DNA from: Dastarcus helophoroides
Taxonomy: Eukaryota > Arthropoda > Insecta > Coleoptera > Bothrideridae
Assembly: GCA_028583605.1 (NCBI GenBank)
Contig: CM053333.1
Span: forward strand, 15,728,638-15,792,637
Reading direction: 5' to 3'
DNA length: 64,000 nt
In this document: piece after piece, positions 46,106-57,719 of the stretch
Position numbering within the stretch: the first letter of the stretch is position 1
Layout of the letters: the number at the start of each line of letters is the position of its first letter
Position numbers and translations under genes: made by a program
Notes under the pieces: generated by a model
What the model was told of the DNA's origin: nothing
What the model saw: the letters and a program-made list of their open reading frames with translations, nothing else
The model's database searches: none

Positions 46106-47723
46106 TTTGTATTAGTTTTGTTATATTTTTATATGTACCCACATCAAAATGCAACATGAGTATAGTTTTATACTACAGAAAACTTTTATGTTTTACCTTT
46201 TACACTAATAAATGAGTTAAGTTGATCTAGGTATCGCCCCTTTTTAATAAAAATTTGGGATAATCATTTCTCATCACTTGATGTTTTTAATAAGATAGGC
46301 GTTAGGCGATTTAGAGTATCCATTTTCTGGATGTAAATCTCTCGTATTTAAAGGGTTCGACCACTAGGAAACTTTTTCACGAAAATATATTTTATCACCT
46401 AACTGGCTCAAATGATTTTTATAAAATTTCTTAAATTGGGTTTAAAATCCAGAAAATGATATAGAAACCTGCCATTTTAATAAAGTTCCAGGTTCATGTT
46501 TTTTATTAACATTTTCCATTTAATATTTTTGTACTGTTAAATCGTTGTAGTTATTGTGTTTGTTTCTCGGAACAGAAGTGACAAGTGAATTATTTAAGAT
46601 ATTCGACGTTTTGGTGACTATAATAAGGAACATTTTTTAAAAAATAATCGCAATATTTCTCTGGTAATAATTTGTTGTTTCAGGCAACAGAATTTAAAAT
46701 TTCTTGTAATGTGTAAACCCCCTCTGTCTCCCCTAAAATTGGGTTTAAATTATATTTTAAAAAAAGGGGGATCGCAAATTTTCGGAAGATTTTCATTAAC
46801 TGTGCTCGTAATTTGATATAATTGATTTTTCTTGCACAAATTAGCTCGCAAAGGCAAGGCTACACTTTAGAATACATATTTGTGGAAATAAGTCTTATTT
46901 TCACCCTGAAAATCCGCTCCTAAAATACGTACAATGAAGTTTGAATCACCTTGTGTATCCAAATACCAAAATGTTGGGAAAAGAAGTTATTTTTTCTTGA
47001 CAATTTTGAAAGCTTATAACTCTAAAACAAAGATATTTTAGTAAGCTTAGTTAATCATAGTAAATAGTCGAGCGTTGTCGGTGAAAAATTATCTAAATTA
47101 AGTTATTGCCAACGCTGGCACCTAAAGTTATGCCCAGCATCAGGGCGCCACTGTAAGGGCGCGCCTTACAAATTTATCTTTTAGAATAAAATAGAGACAG
47201 TTTATTACGACCAATTTTGCAAATACAAACATAAATTAGGAGTGAGGTGATTTCTCGGATAAATATTACAAATTTCAAAATTATGATTTCGACAAAATAT
47301 GAAAGAAATATACAATTTAGTTGATGCTTCGTTAAACTTTCTACCGCTTATTTTTATGGCATCTTTTCGTAACGCCAGGTGAGGGTGATACTGGTCAACG
47401 AGAGAAAGGTATCCTTAAAGTTGTAAAAATTTAATAATTCTATAAAATTCAGAAAAAAGCCCAATACACCATATCGCCCTTTCGCCTTAGTTCCGAGCCG
47501 AGTAGGTACTAATTCTGCTAGTTTTTCATTGTGTCTTTGAGAAAGAAAAAAAAAGCAATTCCGGTACATTGCTAAAACTGTCCACTTTACAACCACCCCA
47601 TTCTCGCATATCGAAACTTATATTTTATTGCAACTCATAAAAACTTTAAAAAGTGTTTTATTTTAGTTTTCCCCAACACATATTACTTGTGTCTCGGGTT
47701 AACTTAGCAATCCGTACAATGTT
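46106..47723. other. Transposon-derived sequence without coding potential
   Basis: AATCACCTTGTGTATCC at about 46946 resembles a mariner end. GCATCAGGGCGCC at 47137-47149 matches the hAT-like terminus at 48999-49011 in direct orientation. The minus-strand ORF at 47354-47596 has no resemblance that I can name. Confidence 0.45.
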
Positions 47724-48702
47724 AGGGTTCCGTGCCTTAAATAGGAAAAAACGGAACCCTTATAGTCTCACTCTGGTGCCCGTCCTTCCTTTTGTCACAA
47801 AGAGTTTTTTCTCGAAAACTATGTAACGTAGAAATTTCAATTTTTGCACATCGTTAGTTCTCGATGATTCACGCAAACACTGCCAGCAAACTATTAAAAA
47901 AAGAAAATATTTTATAATAAAATGGGGAGGTTAATTTGGTCTCCAAAAAAATCAAGTTTTAGTTAATATATCGTCTGAGATATCAATTGAAAGAGCTACC
48001 TCTAAGGATCCTAAAATATTTTTTTATAATTTTCAGTTCAACCGTCTTAAAGATATAGCTCAAAATGTGTCAGAAATGACCTTTCCTCCTATACTCCTTG
48101 GTTTCTACAGATGAAATTTAAAATTTAATAGTGGTAGTAGATATTGGGCCACAGATTATCGAAAAAGTCCAGCTTTTCTTCAATATCGTTACAATTGCTG
48201 AGAAAAAAATTATTTTATGGAAAAATAGGTGCTCGTATTCCAAGGCTCTTTAACCCATATAGCAATAATTTTTTCAAATAATAAACTTGATTTAGCTGAA
48301 GAATAGAACGCAGATCAAATTTGTCTTTTACATTATTTGAGATGAATATTTTTGGAGTTGGCACTAGTTTATTAAATTGCTCGAAACGTAGTAATTGCGG
48401 TTGCGGTTTAAATGTATTAGTCATCGACTTATTGCGAATCGCGCATGAAAGCTTTTTACTTCAGACATTATCATAACAGTTATCAGTTCCATAAATATTG
48501 GGATTCACTATAGAAACAAGTGTGTATGTCTGAAAATTGACATTTTTTTTTATTTTTCAATTATAACACAAGAAAATTTGGATAACATTTCAAATTCATA
48601 CATAAGCAAAAAATGATTTACTTTCGTCTATTGACTGTTCACTGTAGTAATTGGTAAGGAACCCTAATTGTGCGAGCCCAACTCACTTTTGGTTGAATTT
48701 TT
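47724..48702. mobile_element. Dispersed element with GGGTTCCGT ... GGAACCCT ends
   Basis: It opens with AGGGTTCCGT (47724-47733) and ACGGAACCCT (47751-47760), a perfect 10-bp foldback, and closes with AAGGAACCCT then TGCGAGCCCAACTCACTTTTGG. I know this layout from a non-coding repeat common in moth and butterfly introns, which ends in a GTGCGAGTCCGACTCGC-like motif. It has no ORF. Its transposition class is unknown to me. Confidence 0.6.
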
Positions 48703-48960
48703 TAATTATACTTAAGAAAAGTTCTGCAAAATTTTAGCAATTTCTCCTAGTAATTTTTTGAAAAAATGTATCATAATACTTTACGGCTGTTGTGTTGTTA
48801 ATAATTTATTTATTATGACAGTAAACATGTTTATAGTGTGTAGTATACTAGGTGTAATTATTACTTGTGTATTTTTTATGTTAATTAAGCAAATTATATT
48901 TTATAGGCTTGGTTCTCTATGCAGATTTTTATTACTCAAAAATTAACACTAATACTGCCT
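48703..48960. other. AT-rich spacer
   Basis: A 62-codon ORF at 48758-48946 reads like a hydrophobic peptide, but AT-rich sequence gives such frames by chance. I see no supporting feature. Confidence 0.4.
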
Positions 48961-49034
48961 TTAAAAATATTGGGAAAGGGGCGCTATAAAAGAAGTTCGC
49001 ATCAGGGCGCCGACAACCCCAGGCCGGCCCTGCC
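48961..49034. mobile_element. hAT-like terminus
   Basis: GCATCAGGGCGCC followed by GACAACCCCAGGCCGGCCCTG looks like the 3' end of a hAT element (inverted it begins CAGGGCCGGCCTGG). The opposite end is not visible. Decayed remnant. Confidence 0.5.
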
Positions 49035-49369
49035 TGTAACATAAGAACCTAATGATAAGTGATAAATAAACATGAACATTTTCTTTTCCAAAAAGAATAA
49101 TTTTGACAATTAGCAATACATTTATTAATAAGCAATACTTGTTTCATACATCAACGTGATCTTCCTAACAGTACACACCTCACAGCTTTTGTTATTTCTT
49201 TCGAATTTTGGAGTCAAATAAAACACCAAAAACAAATTTTTCCCTTGCATTTGTTGTCATTTTTACAGAATTTGGCACAAAGCAATATTTCTTAATTTTT
49301 GTATTGGGCATGTTGAGAGTTTTAGCCAGTTTTAGTGCTTAAACAGTGCGAGCATAAATGAAACATACG
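49035..49369. other. AT-rich spacer before right inverted arm
   Basis: No recognised feature. Confidence 0.4.
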
Positions 49370-49456
49370 CGCGAACATGTATTATGACGTCACAGTATGA
49401 AGCGCGGTCCACCAGCCGAAATCAATCTAATAAATTAAATATCTTCAAAACTATAT
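49370..49456. repeat. Right arm of a diverged inverted pair
   Basis: Its reverse complement matches 46000-46105, including TGACGTCA (49385-49392). The pair encloses 3.3 kb that includes the GGGTTCCGT element. Confidence 0.55.
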
Positions 49457-49566
49457 AAGATATCGAAATAATTTAAACGCAGTGTTTATTTATTTTCAAT
49501 GTAGTATACCGTGAACTGAAAATCTAAAATTGTGATTATTCTCCATTATCCATTTCATACTAATAT

Positions 49567-49991
49567 CACAAAATAAATAACCAGAAGGTTAACTCCCGCC
49601 TAATCCCTTTGAGATCGATGCCCACAGCCCATGACCTCACATTGTTATAAACTGATATTTTACATAGGCGTGCCGTACTTTATTTCAATTATTAATGTAA
49701 AATATAAAAAAAAATTCATTTTCCTGTCGTCTATCCGCCCGTTGGTCGGGCCTATAAAGGTCTGGCACAAATATTGTTAGTGGTTTGTGAGGTCCGGCGA
49801 ACACGGAACGTGGATGGAGGTCCACAGAGCGGATGTACAAGCAGACTCGACTGCTTTAAAATCCTTGACCTACGCATCTCTACTGCACTGGCAGTTTCTG
49901 ATTAGATTTTCAGTTTAGACGAGCTTCAAGGTCACGGGGCTCTGACGGTCACGCGACGAGAGTTAGCCTTCTGGTTGGTATTTATTTTGTG
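49567..49991. mobile_element. 425-bp inverted-repeat element (MITE-like)
   Basis: The left end reads CACAAAATAAATAACCAGAAG and the reverse complement of the right end reads CACAAAATAAATACCAACCAG; both continue as AAGG(T/C)TAACTC. Arms are about 30 bp. There is no ORF and no clear target duplication. The interior is more GC-rich than its surroundings. Confidence 0.65.
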
Positions 49992-50029
49992 CCCGAGCAG
50001 CCAGCTGCAATGCAAAATAACTTCCTAAA

Positions 50030-52675
50030 AACGCATAATAGGCCAGTGAAATTATTAGTCTCAAAATGAGGCGTTTGGTGAAATAATTCGGAGGAAGCTA
50101 GAAATTGTTTGATTGCCTTTATTTGATGTTAAGTATCAGTAATCTGAGTTTGCACGGTCTCAGGAGGTGAGCTTAACTTTCCAGCCCAAAAAACCGCAAA
50201 ATTTTTGCACTTTTTCCAGTTTTTAGTGATAACTCTTAAAAGTAGCTTCTTACGGAAAAAATAGCTATTACAAGAATTGTAGAACATTAAATTCTGGTTA
50301 AAATGGATACCCGAAACTTGAAATTCGGTTCAGTGGTATAGCAGCAATTAAGAGCCAAAAAAGGGCACTTTTTGCCCCTCCTATGAAATTTGTACAAACT
50401 CACTGTACATGCGTACGCAACTTTAAAACTGCTATTCTAACTTAAAAAACTTGTAGAATAAAAGTTGTAGAGCATTAAATTTTGCGTCTAGAGAGTACCA
50501 AAATATTTAAATTGGGAACATACATCCAAAATGGCTACCTAATTAGTGGTTCCCTAGTACGCATTCTCTATATGTGTGCTTGGTATTTAAATTATCTCCA
50601 GTTTCATTATAAATCCAATTTAAATATGTAATTATCCGGTTAAAAAACGATTTTTCAGTTTAATAACAATTTTTCATTTCTTTTAAACGCCAAGAACAGA
50701 AAAAAATAGTAAAGATATATTCACACCGTTTTGTGAGTGTACGCCGCATTTGTACCTTGAAATCGTCGAGTTTTAGCATTTATGCATTTCATTCACCGAA
50801 AAAGAAGATGAAATCATGAGCATTAACATGTAGACAGCCGGAGATATTTTTATTTCGTCTCTCACTTTAGTCTGTAATACTTGGATTCAGTTTCAGATGT
50901 ATTGGTGAAATGGTGCTATTAGGCGTTCGAGTACTTTCCTCTGATTTTTTTTAATTTGAAAAATATTTACTTCATTTTTCCAGCTTCCAGAAGTTTTAGA
51001 TACTCAGCTATTGTAAAGGAAAATATTTTATTTTACAGGCTTTGAGTAACTGCAACGTCACATCGGCATTCTTTTCCTAAGGGAACTTAAGTTTTTGAAT
51101 TTACTGGCAGTTGCATCATGTCTGAGGAAATCAGGGCAGTGCAAGTTTTTAAAGATAAAAACATAAGTGTAGATGGCATGGTGTCATCAGTTAAATACAT
51201 CAAGCTAGCAAAAAGCAGTAGGAAACCGTTTTTTCCTCAAATATTAACTGGAGCTGGTTCATTGATGATGGAGATTGAAAACACAATTTCTACTTTAGCG
51301 AATTGTTCTCTTAACAATATCACATTTGAATTTGGTGGCATGCCTGCAGAGAATACTAGTATACTGCTGCTTTAGTTAGGGGCAGCAAGGCAAGGTTGAG
51401 AACCCAAAGAGTTTTAGTTTTCTTGGACCGATATAGGACAATGCAGGTTTGATACGGATGTTTTAGTTGCAGACACCTACGCTAGTAACCACGAGAACTT
51501 AAATTTTCTTTGGCAAAAGAATATCAAGTCATATTGCATCTGCTTAAAGCGTGTCAAATAGGATGCTCTCCTTTACAACTGCTGCGTAACTGAAGCTTCT
51601 ACAAGTCGGGAGAATAAAGTATATGCTTAGCAGTTAAAAAAAAATCAGAAAGCACTCGGGCATCTAATAACAACAATTTCATTAACAGATCTACGTTTTA
51701 TTCAACTGTTAGAACTAGAAGTTATAGCAAGAAACGAAATAAAAAATGTTCATCTAATGATTATGTTTTAATATTCTCTCTCGGTAAGAAAACTGGGTGA
51801 ATGCGAAGAACTCGACGATTTCGAGGAAGAAAACTGTACACTCATAAGACTGTGTCAATCTAGTTCAGCAATTTTTTCTGTTCTTTGACGTTTACAAGGA
51901 ATAACAAATTTTTATTAAATTGAAAAAATAGTCTTTAATTGGAAGATATAATTAAATTTTATTTAAATTTGATTTACAATGGAGCCAAACGTAATTTATA
52001 CGTAGCAAACTAGAGAACATCCAATTAGGTAGGAATTTTGGATTTATGTGCATATGTATACGTAAAATTACCACAATTTAAATATTTTAGTACTCCCTAG
52101 TCGCAAAACTTTATGCTCCAAAACTGTTATTCTGCAAGTTTTTTAAGTTAGAATAGCAGTTCCAAAGTTACGTTCACATGTACAGTGAATTTGTAAAAAT
52201 TTCATACAAGGGCAAAAAAGTGCACTTTTTTGGCTCTCAATTGTTGCTATACCACTGCACCGAATTTCGAGTTTCGGGTATACATTTTAACCAAAATTTA
52301 ATGCTCTACAATTCTTGTAATAACCATTTTTTTATATGAAGCACCGTTTAAGAGTTTTTGCTGGAAAGTTAAGCTCACCTCCTGAGGTGAGCTTAACTCA
52401 GATATTTTTCCACTGAATGCAACAAAAAAAAGTTTTTTAAAATCGGTTAATAATTAACGGAGATATTTGCCAAAATGTTAGCATGTTAGCAAAGTTCTGC
52501 ATCGCATATTTGCTTCGCAGTTAACGCAACCTGCGCACACGGGACGAGTTTGCGTTAAAATCTCAGCATACCGTGACTGATACTTAACACCAAATAAAAT
52601 AAAGGCATTAAAATGATTTCCAGCTTTCTCCGAATTGGTTCACCAAAAAATCATAATTTCAATGGCGTATAACGC
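50030..52675. mobile_element. Element with long (about 0.5 kb) terminal inverted repeats
   Basis: The left arm, about 50030-50525, recurs inverted at about 52085-52675. Shared strings include GAGGTGAGCTTAACTTTCC, ATTACAAGAATTGTAGA, GTGGTATAGCA, TTAAGTATCAGT and TTTGGTGAA. The right arm has an extra block of about 100-150 nt (52390-52540). The 1.56-kb centre contains the 85-codon ORF at 51118. Long arms resemble foldback or other long-TIR transposons; I cannot name the family. Confidence 0.82.
51118..51375 (+). CDS. Unrecognised 85-residue ORF inside the long-TIR element
   Basis: It starts at an ATG (MSEEIRAVQVFKDKNISVDG) and ends at TAG. The composition looks protein-like compared with neighbouring AT-rich frames. 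I recognise no domain. An acceptor-like TTTACTGGCAG lies just upstream, so it could be one exon of a longer gene. Later frames (to about 51760) carry scattered short open stretches. It may be the decayed protein gene of the element. Confidence 0.4.
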   Translation: MSEEIRAVQVFKDKNISVDGMVSSVKYIKLAKSSRKPFFPQILTGAGSLMMEIENTISTLANCSLNNITFEFGGMPAENTSILLL

Positions 52676-53859
52676 GTATAGGCAAATTTAAATATCGTCA
52701 TGTGTCTTATTCGTTGCTTCGTTGAGTTTTCAATGTCCATTTTTAGGTTCTTAGAATTTGAATTTCAAAAAATTCTTGTTTAGTGCTCACCTAGGCTAGA
52801 CGTAATTTTCGTGTGCAAAATTTGATTCTTCTTGAGTCATCCGTTTAAGCTGTGCGTTGTATACCAATTAGTGTTAGAAATTAATTAAATACATGTTCCC
52901 AATGTTGCGTTAACGTAACGCCTGAAAAAAAATGTAATTGTTGTTTATTTTAATTTTAACTCATATAAATTATTAACAATGACTAAATAAGTGGTTATTC
53001 AGGAAAAAAACAAGAGGTTTTTATATTTTTCAAACAGGGACTCTAAATGGGTTAACTTAATTCAAAGCTCTAGCATTCTAAGAAAACTAATCTAGAGCGG
53101 TAAAAGCATTTAAAAAATCACCTAGATCTATAAACATTGAAGAAAATCAATCTGCAGCTCCAAAGATTCAATGAAACTCATGTAGAGCTGTGCACTGTCA
53201 AGAAAATTGTTTAAAATTTCAAGAAAACTCATCTATAATCTCAACATTTTTAAAAAACTTTTATAAAATTGTCAATTATCCAGGGCGAAATTAAACCTTT
53301 CCAACAAGTACTATAACACAAGAGACTCTACTATTTGGGAAACTCCATTAAAATACCAACAAATAGAAAAATTATGAGCAAAATTTAAAAGGCAACAAAA
53401 AATTACTCTAGAAATAGTTACACAGAAAATATCAAATTCAAAAAATGCTCGACTTTAAAAGCTTGGTATTTGTCACTTTTAAATTAAGGGGGCCGCCCTG
53501 GTTACACAAGCCCCCGAGAAACCTTAAGCCCGGCGTGAACCCGTAACGAATATTAAAATTATTAACTTTTTTAAGGAGACTCATGCAGAGTTCTAGATTC
53601 TTATGGAAATGAATTTAGAGCAGAAAATTGCCAAGGAGTAATGCCTAGAACTAAAGTAACTAAGTAAAAATGAAAGTCAATAATTTCTAAGCTTTAAACA
53701 TAAGGAAGAAAATCAAAAGTTTATACTTACTAAGGGCTCTAAAATTTCAAACAAATCCAGCAGGGCTTCGAAAAAACTAATCTAAGATCCGGCTAAAGCA
53801 CTAACTTACAGTTCACTTTACAAAACAAATATAATGCTGAATTAAAAAAAAGCAATTTA
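52676..53859. repeat. Intergenic region with loose 36-nt-type tandem units
   Basis: From about 53040 to 53260 phrases like AAGAAAACTCATCTAGAGCTC with intervening AAAGCATT recur every 35-38 nt; a few related copies follow at 53570-53790. They are very diverged. The remainder shows nothing. Confidence 0.5.
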
Positions 53860-53874
53860 GAAAAAACGAGAAAC

Positions 53875-53880
53875 TTTATT
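53875..53880 (-). promoter_or_regulatory. Poly(A) signal AATAAA of the 54080-54541 gene
   Basis: AATAAA on the minus strand lies 200 nt after the stop codon of the gene. Confidence 0.65.
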
Positions 53881-54079
53881 GAAAGCAAAGAAATTACACA
53901 CCTACACACTCACACAGATGTACAATTTACAATAGAATACTACAACAAAATCCTACAAATATTACAATCCAAATAATAACAAAGAGAAAAATGTACCTGG
54001 CTCAAGCAAACATTAACAACATTGGCCAAACAAAATTTATAAACTGTGCAGGACAGAACGAAACGGTATTCAAATGAAC

Positions 54080-54541
54080 TTAAGTGGAGGCCTGCGGCAA
54101 AGTTTCGGCGAACTCCTTGGCGATTTCGCAGAAGAGCTGGAAGGGGCAAGACTCCGGATCAATCTTTTTACTGGTGCGAAATTCATGCCACAAGCTGTAG
54201 ATATAAGCGTTGTCCTTAAACTTGGCGAATTCTGCGTCCCCGGCGCTTTGGTGGGGCTTCAAAAAGTCAAAAATCATCTTCTTCTTGATATCAGGCGGCG
54301 CCATCGGGAATAAATGAATTGGTTTGTTAATGATGAACTCATCAATGACGCGGCAGAAGAATTCAAAAGTGCAAGCCCCAACGGAGAAGTTGTAGTCTCT
54401 TCTAAAGGCGATCCACAGGCCATATTGGTAAGACTCGTCGCGGAACTTCAAAACACTGGGATCTTCGGTGTACTTGACCTCCAAGAAGTTCTTGATTAGG
54501 TTCTTCATGAGTATGGTGTTGTAGGTTTCTTCTAAATCCAT
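54080..54541 (-). CDS. Small protein with two LW...C repeat modules (paralogue A)
   Basis: An intronless frame of 153 codons from ATG at 54541 (context AAAATGG) to TGA at 54080. I do not start further upstream (54748), because that part has neither similarity nor good composition. The protein contains two modules, residues about 28-70 and 100-144. Each has LW (42-43 and 117-118), then F-R, nine residues, C (57 and 132), x-F-x2-F. The same signature appears twice in the protein at 61920-62423. No signal peptide or membrane segment is visible. Charged, aromatic helices are likely. AATAAA follows 200 nt downstream. I do not recognise the family or its function. Confidence 0.82.
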   Translation of the reverse strand: MDLEETYNTILMKNLIKNFLEVKYTEDPSVLKFRDESYQYGLWIAFRRDYNFSVGACTFEFFCRVIDEFIINKPIHLFPMAPPDIKKKMIFDFLKPHQSAGDAEFAKFKDNAYIYSLWHEFRTSKKIDPESCPFQLFCEIAKEFAETLPQAST

Positions 54542-54605
54542 TTTGCTCGAAGTAAAATGAAGATGTCTAATGTAATTAGAACGAGAACAATTGCGTCTGT
54601 CTACT

Positions 54606-54617
54606 GCGCAACACGTT
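54606..54617. promoter_or_regulatory. Shared upstream motif, copy 1
   Basis: CGCAACACGTT (54607-54617) lies 66-76 bp before the start of paralogue A. The same 11-mer occurs before paralogue B at 61818-61828, but in the other orientation relative to the gene. Confidence 0.45.
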
Positions 54618-54848
54618 ACACGAAAATTATGCAATCTGTCAAAATTATGATCATAGACTATTCTTGCTTTCTCTATAACAATTTCCACAGAGAAAATGAA
54701 AGGCAATTTCTCCACGTTCGGTAAATTATTACATAATGATCTTTTCACTGCATTGTATATTTACCAAAAATATAGTTTTATTGTTTTTTTTAATTGAAGC
54801 AAACTTTTATCAAATTCGGCATATCTAAATTGACTACGAATGTATTCC

Positions 54849-54905
54849 CCATGCCAGAGGTTCTCAAACTGTTTTTAGTCGCAACCACCTTTAAATTATC
54901 TTCAA
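54849..54905. mobile_element. hAT-like terminal sequence
   Basis: CAGAGGTTCTCAAACTG followed by TTTTTAGTCGCAACCACC has the look of a hAT end. No partner with matching 8-bp duplication was found. Confidence 0.5.
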
Positions 54906-54989
54906 ATGTGCGCAACCCCCAATAAGGTAGCTGCGTATAGATATGAATGTCGAAGAATGGGTTAATTAAGAAGAGCGACATTTTAACTC

Positions 54990-57090
54990 ATCAGGTATGT
55001 AATAATAAAGCCGAATTTCGGTCTTTCATTCTACTTTTATTTCTATACACTATGAATTAGATTGACTTTGTCTTTGAATACACTTTTAATGGAGAGTAAT
55101 TATTGATTACATTTCTAATTATTACTTTGCAAATAAATTAAAATATTCTTTACATTTTTTTATAAAATGTTTACAACAAAATATGCATAATGTGCTTAAT
55201 TATTTTAATTCTTAAAAAATATATAGCTTGCAAAATATTTCAACATTTGAATAAGGAATTTAAAAAATTAACTTCTTCTTTTTAAATATTTATTCATTCA
55301 CATTTAATTTGAATATTTCGGAAAAATTATCAACTAATCTTAAGAATTTCAGATTCAAATTTTTTCTTTCTTAATTTAAAGTAAAAAATTTCTTATTTAT
55401 TTTTTATTACTTTGAGCTTTAATATTGTAATTTCGTCATGGATCCCGAAATTTCGATACTACTGTCAAAATTTTGGTAGTGAAATAAAAAATTTACTTTA
55501 AAATTCCATATTTTAAGAAAAAACTCGAGAATAAAAAATTTTTAATAGTCGAGATTTTTCTAAGAACTTTGAGTTTAAAGTTGAAATAATAACGTATTTT
55601 TTTAATCAAGATTGTGGAATTTTGGAGACTAGTTTAAATTTACAGATAAAAGTTGAAAATTTGTCAAAAGCAATCTTAAATAGCAAAATTTGATTTTCAA
55701 ATCAAAACAGAGGTTTAAAAATCGAAATGTCAAGTTAAATCTTAAAATTTCTGATAGTTTTTTTTTATTAGAACTTTAACGTCGAAATTTTGAATATCTC
55801 AATTTTGAAAATCTCCTAATATAAACTTTAGTCTGAAAATGTATTAATAATAACTTTTCAGCATGTTCATTTAGACAAACTTTTAAATTTTCAATGGTTA
55901 CCTTATCTTTTCTGAGAATTCATTTTTTTTTAAATTATGAGAAATGTTAATAAATTTGAATGGTTTTTTTTTTCAAAATAATGCCTAAACTTATAATTAT
56001 TTACAATATATGATGATAAATAAATTGTTTTACAAAATGCTTGTTTCTGATAATTTTTTCCTTCGAAATTTCGACTTTAATCTCGAAAATCCAGTAATGA
56101 CTTCTATCTAATATGTTGCACTATATTTTTTTCTTTCAGTTGACATTAGCGTCTACATATCAGTTTTTGAAAAAAAATTGTCGACGACCTTTTTTCGAAA
56201 GTTCCACAATTATTTTATGTAAATCAGTTATTTTTTGAAACTTCGACTTACTTTTTCAAATTTCGAGTTTACACTGTTCATTTTTACTTCTTTTTCTAAA
56301 AGTTCAATTAGGTTTTTTTAATAACTTCAACCTTGAATTCGAACCTCCAATTTTTTCTCGAGTTTTTAAAAATCTTGGGTTGTTTTCGACATTTCGACTT
56401 TTCCTCATATTCCTTACGCTTTTAATTTTTACTGTTTTCTGTGAGTTCTATCGCAAACTTAATTTTTTAAGAAATTTCAAGTTTTATCCCTAAACTATTA
56501 CCCAAAAATGTTAAGTTAAAAATCGAATTATTTATAAATATACCATTTTTTCCAAATTTCAGCTTTTCATTTTAAAAATTGCTACTCCAAGTTTTTCTTA
56601 GAAAATCTGGAAAAATGTGTTTTACAATAAATTTTTATCCCTACGCTCGAATTATTTATAAATTCCAATTTTTTCAAAATTTATTTTCATCGAAATTACT
56701 ACCCTTTTTAATTTCACCTTTGTATAATCGAAATTACAACTTTCATTTTTAAATTTCAAATTTTTCTTCCCAAATTTGGAGAAATGTTTTTTGAAATAAA
56801 TGACTTGATTTCCAATTTAATCTCAAATTTCGACTTTTTTCTTGAAATTTCGGCTCTAATTTTTTTCTGAAAATTTCTGTTTTTTTCTTGATTTTTATTT
56901 TTACATTTCGAAATTGAACTATCTCAAATTAAAACGTAAACTGTGAACTGGAAATCTTGAAAATGTTTTATTTGCAAACTTTTAATTTATTCTCAAAATT
57001 TAGACATTTTTCTAAACATTTTTAACTTAATCTTAAATTTTTTATGTGATTTATTTTGCAATTTCGATTTTTTTGATATTTTGACTGTCA
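54990..57090. repeat. Degenerate repeat field, mostly minus orientation
   Basis: Diverged TTTTCTCGAAATTTCGAC-like units between paralogue A and the large hAT element. It is more decayed than the intronic fields. No gene is visible. Confidence 0.7.
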
Positions 57091-57719
57091 AAAATTGATA
57101 CGAGAATTTATTGGAAAATTTCATAATGACAACCAGGGCTTCGAACCGCTATGTTATTTGTTCCGGTTTTCGGTTTTCGTTCCGGCAAAAAAATTACATC
57201 GGTTCAGTTTCGGTTTTCGTTTCGACAAAAATAACGGTTTTTTTCCGATTCTCGGTTTTCGGTTCAGTTCCAAGTGACTCATTTTTTGATTTTTAAAAGT
57301 CTTTAAAAATTGATTTTTGAACATAATTTAGAAAATGTCTTTTTTACTTTAATATTAAAAAATAAAGTAAAATTTTTTAAAAGTTTTGTTTAATATATTT
57401 AGCTTTTTTTGATATTTTAACTTTTTTCTTTTGAAGTTTTAAACTTAAATTTGTAGGTACTTTTCATTATAATTTTTCTAAAATTTCAACTTTAAACAAA
57501 ATTTACTCTTTCTCTCTCTCTCTTTCTCTAGCAACCTCTTAACTCTTTTTATCGGCATGTTGACTTTTATTCTTTAATTATAGACATTTTTCTCGAAATT
57601 ATGCGTTTAGACTTGAACTATAAGAAATTGACAAATATAAATTTAAATTTGGAATAGTTTTTTAATCTTTCTTGGTTTCGCGGACAAGATTTGTATTTCA
57701 ATTTTTGAAAATAACCAAG

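Noticed and set aside
47354..47596. 80-codon minus-strand ORF
   Set aside because: No domain and no splice or poly(A) context; it lies in transposon debris.
48758..48946. 62-codon hydrophobic ORF
   Set aside because: Composition is what AT-rich sequence yields by chance; no supporting signal.
54074..54499. Plus-strand ORFs over paralogue A
   Set aside because: Shadows of the minus-strand gene, which has the repeated module, good start context and a poly(A) signal.
54542..54748. N-terminal extension of paralogue A
   Set aside because: The 69 extra codons do not resemble anything in paralogue B, and the shared 11-mer lies within them, pointing to promoter sequence.
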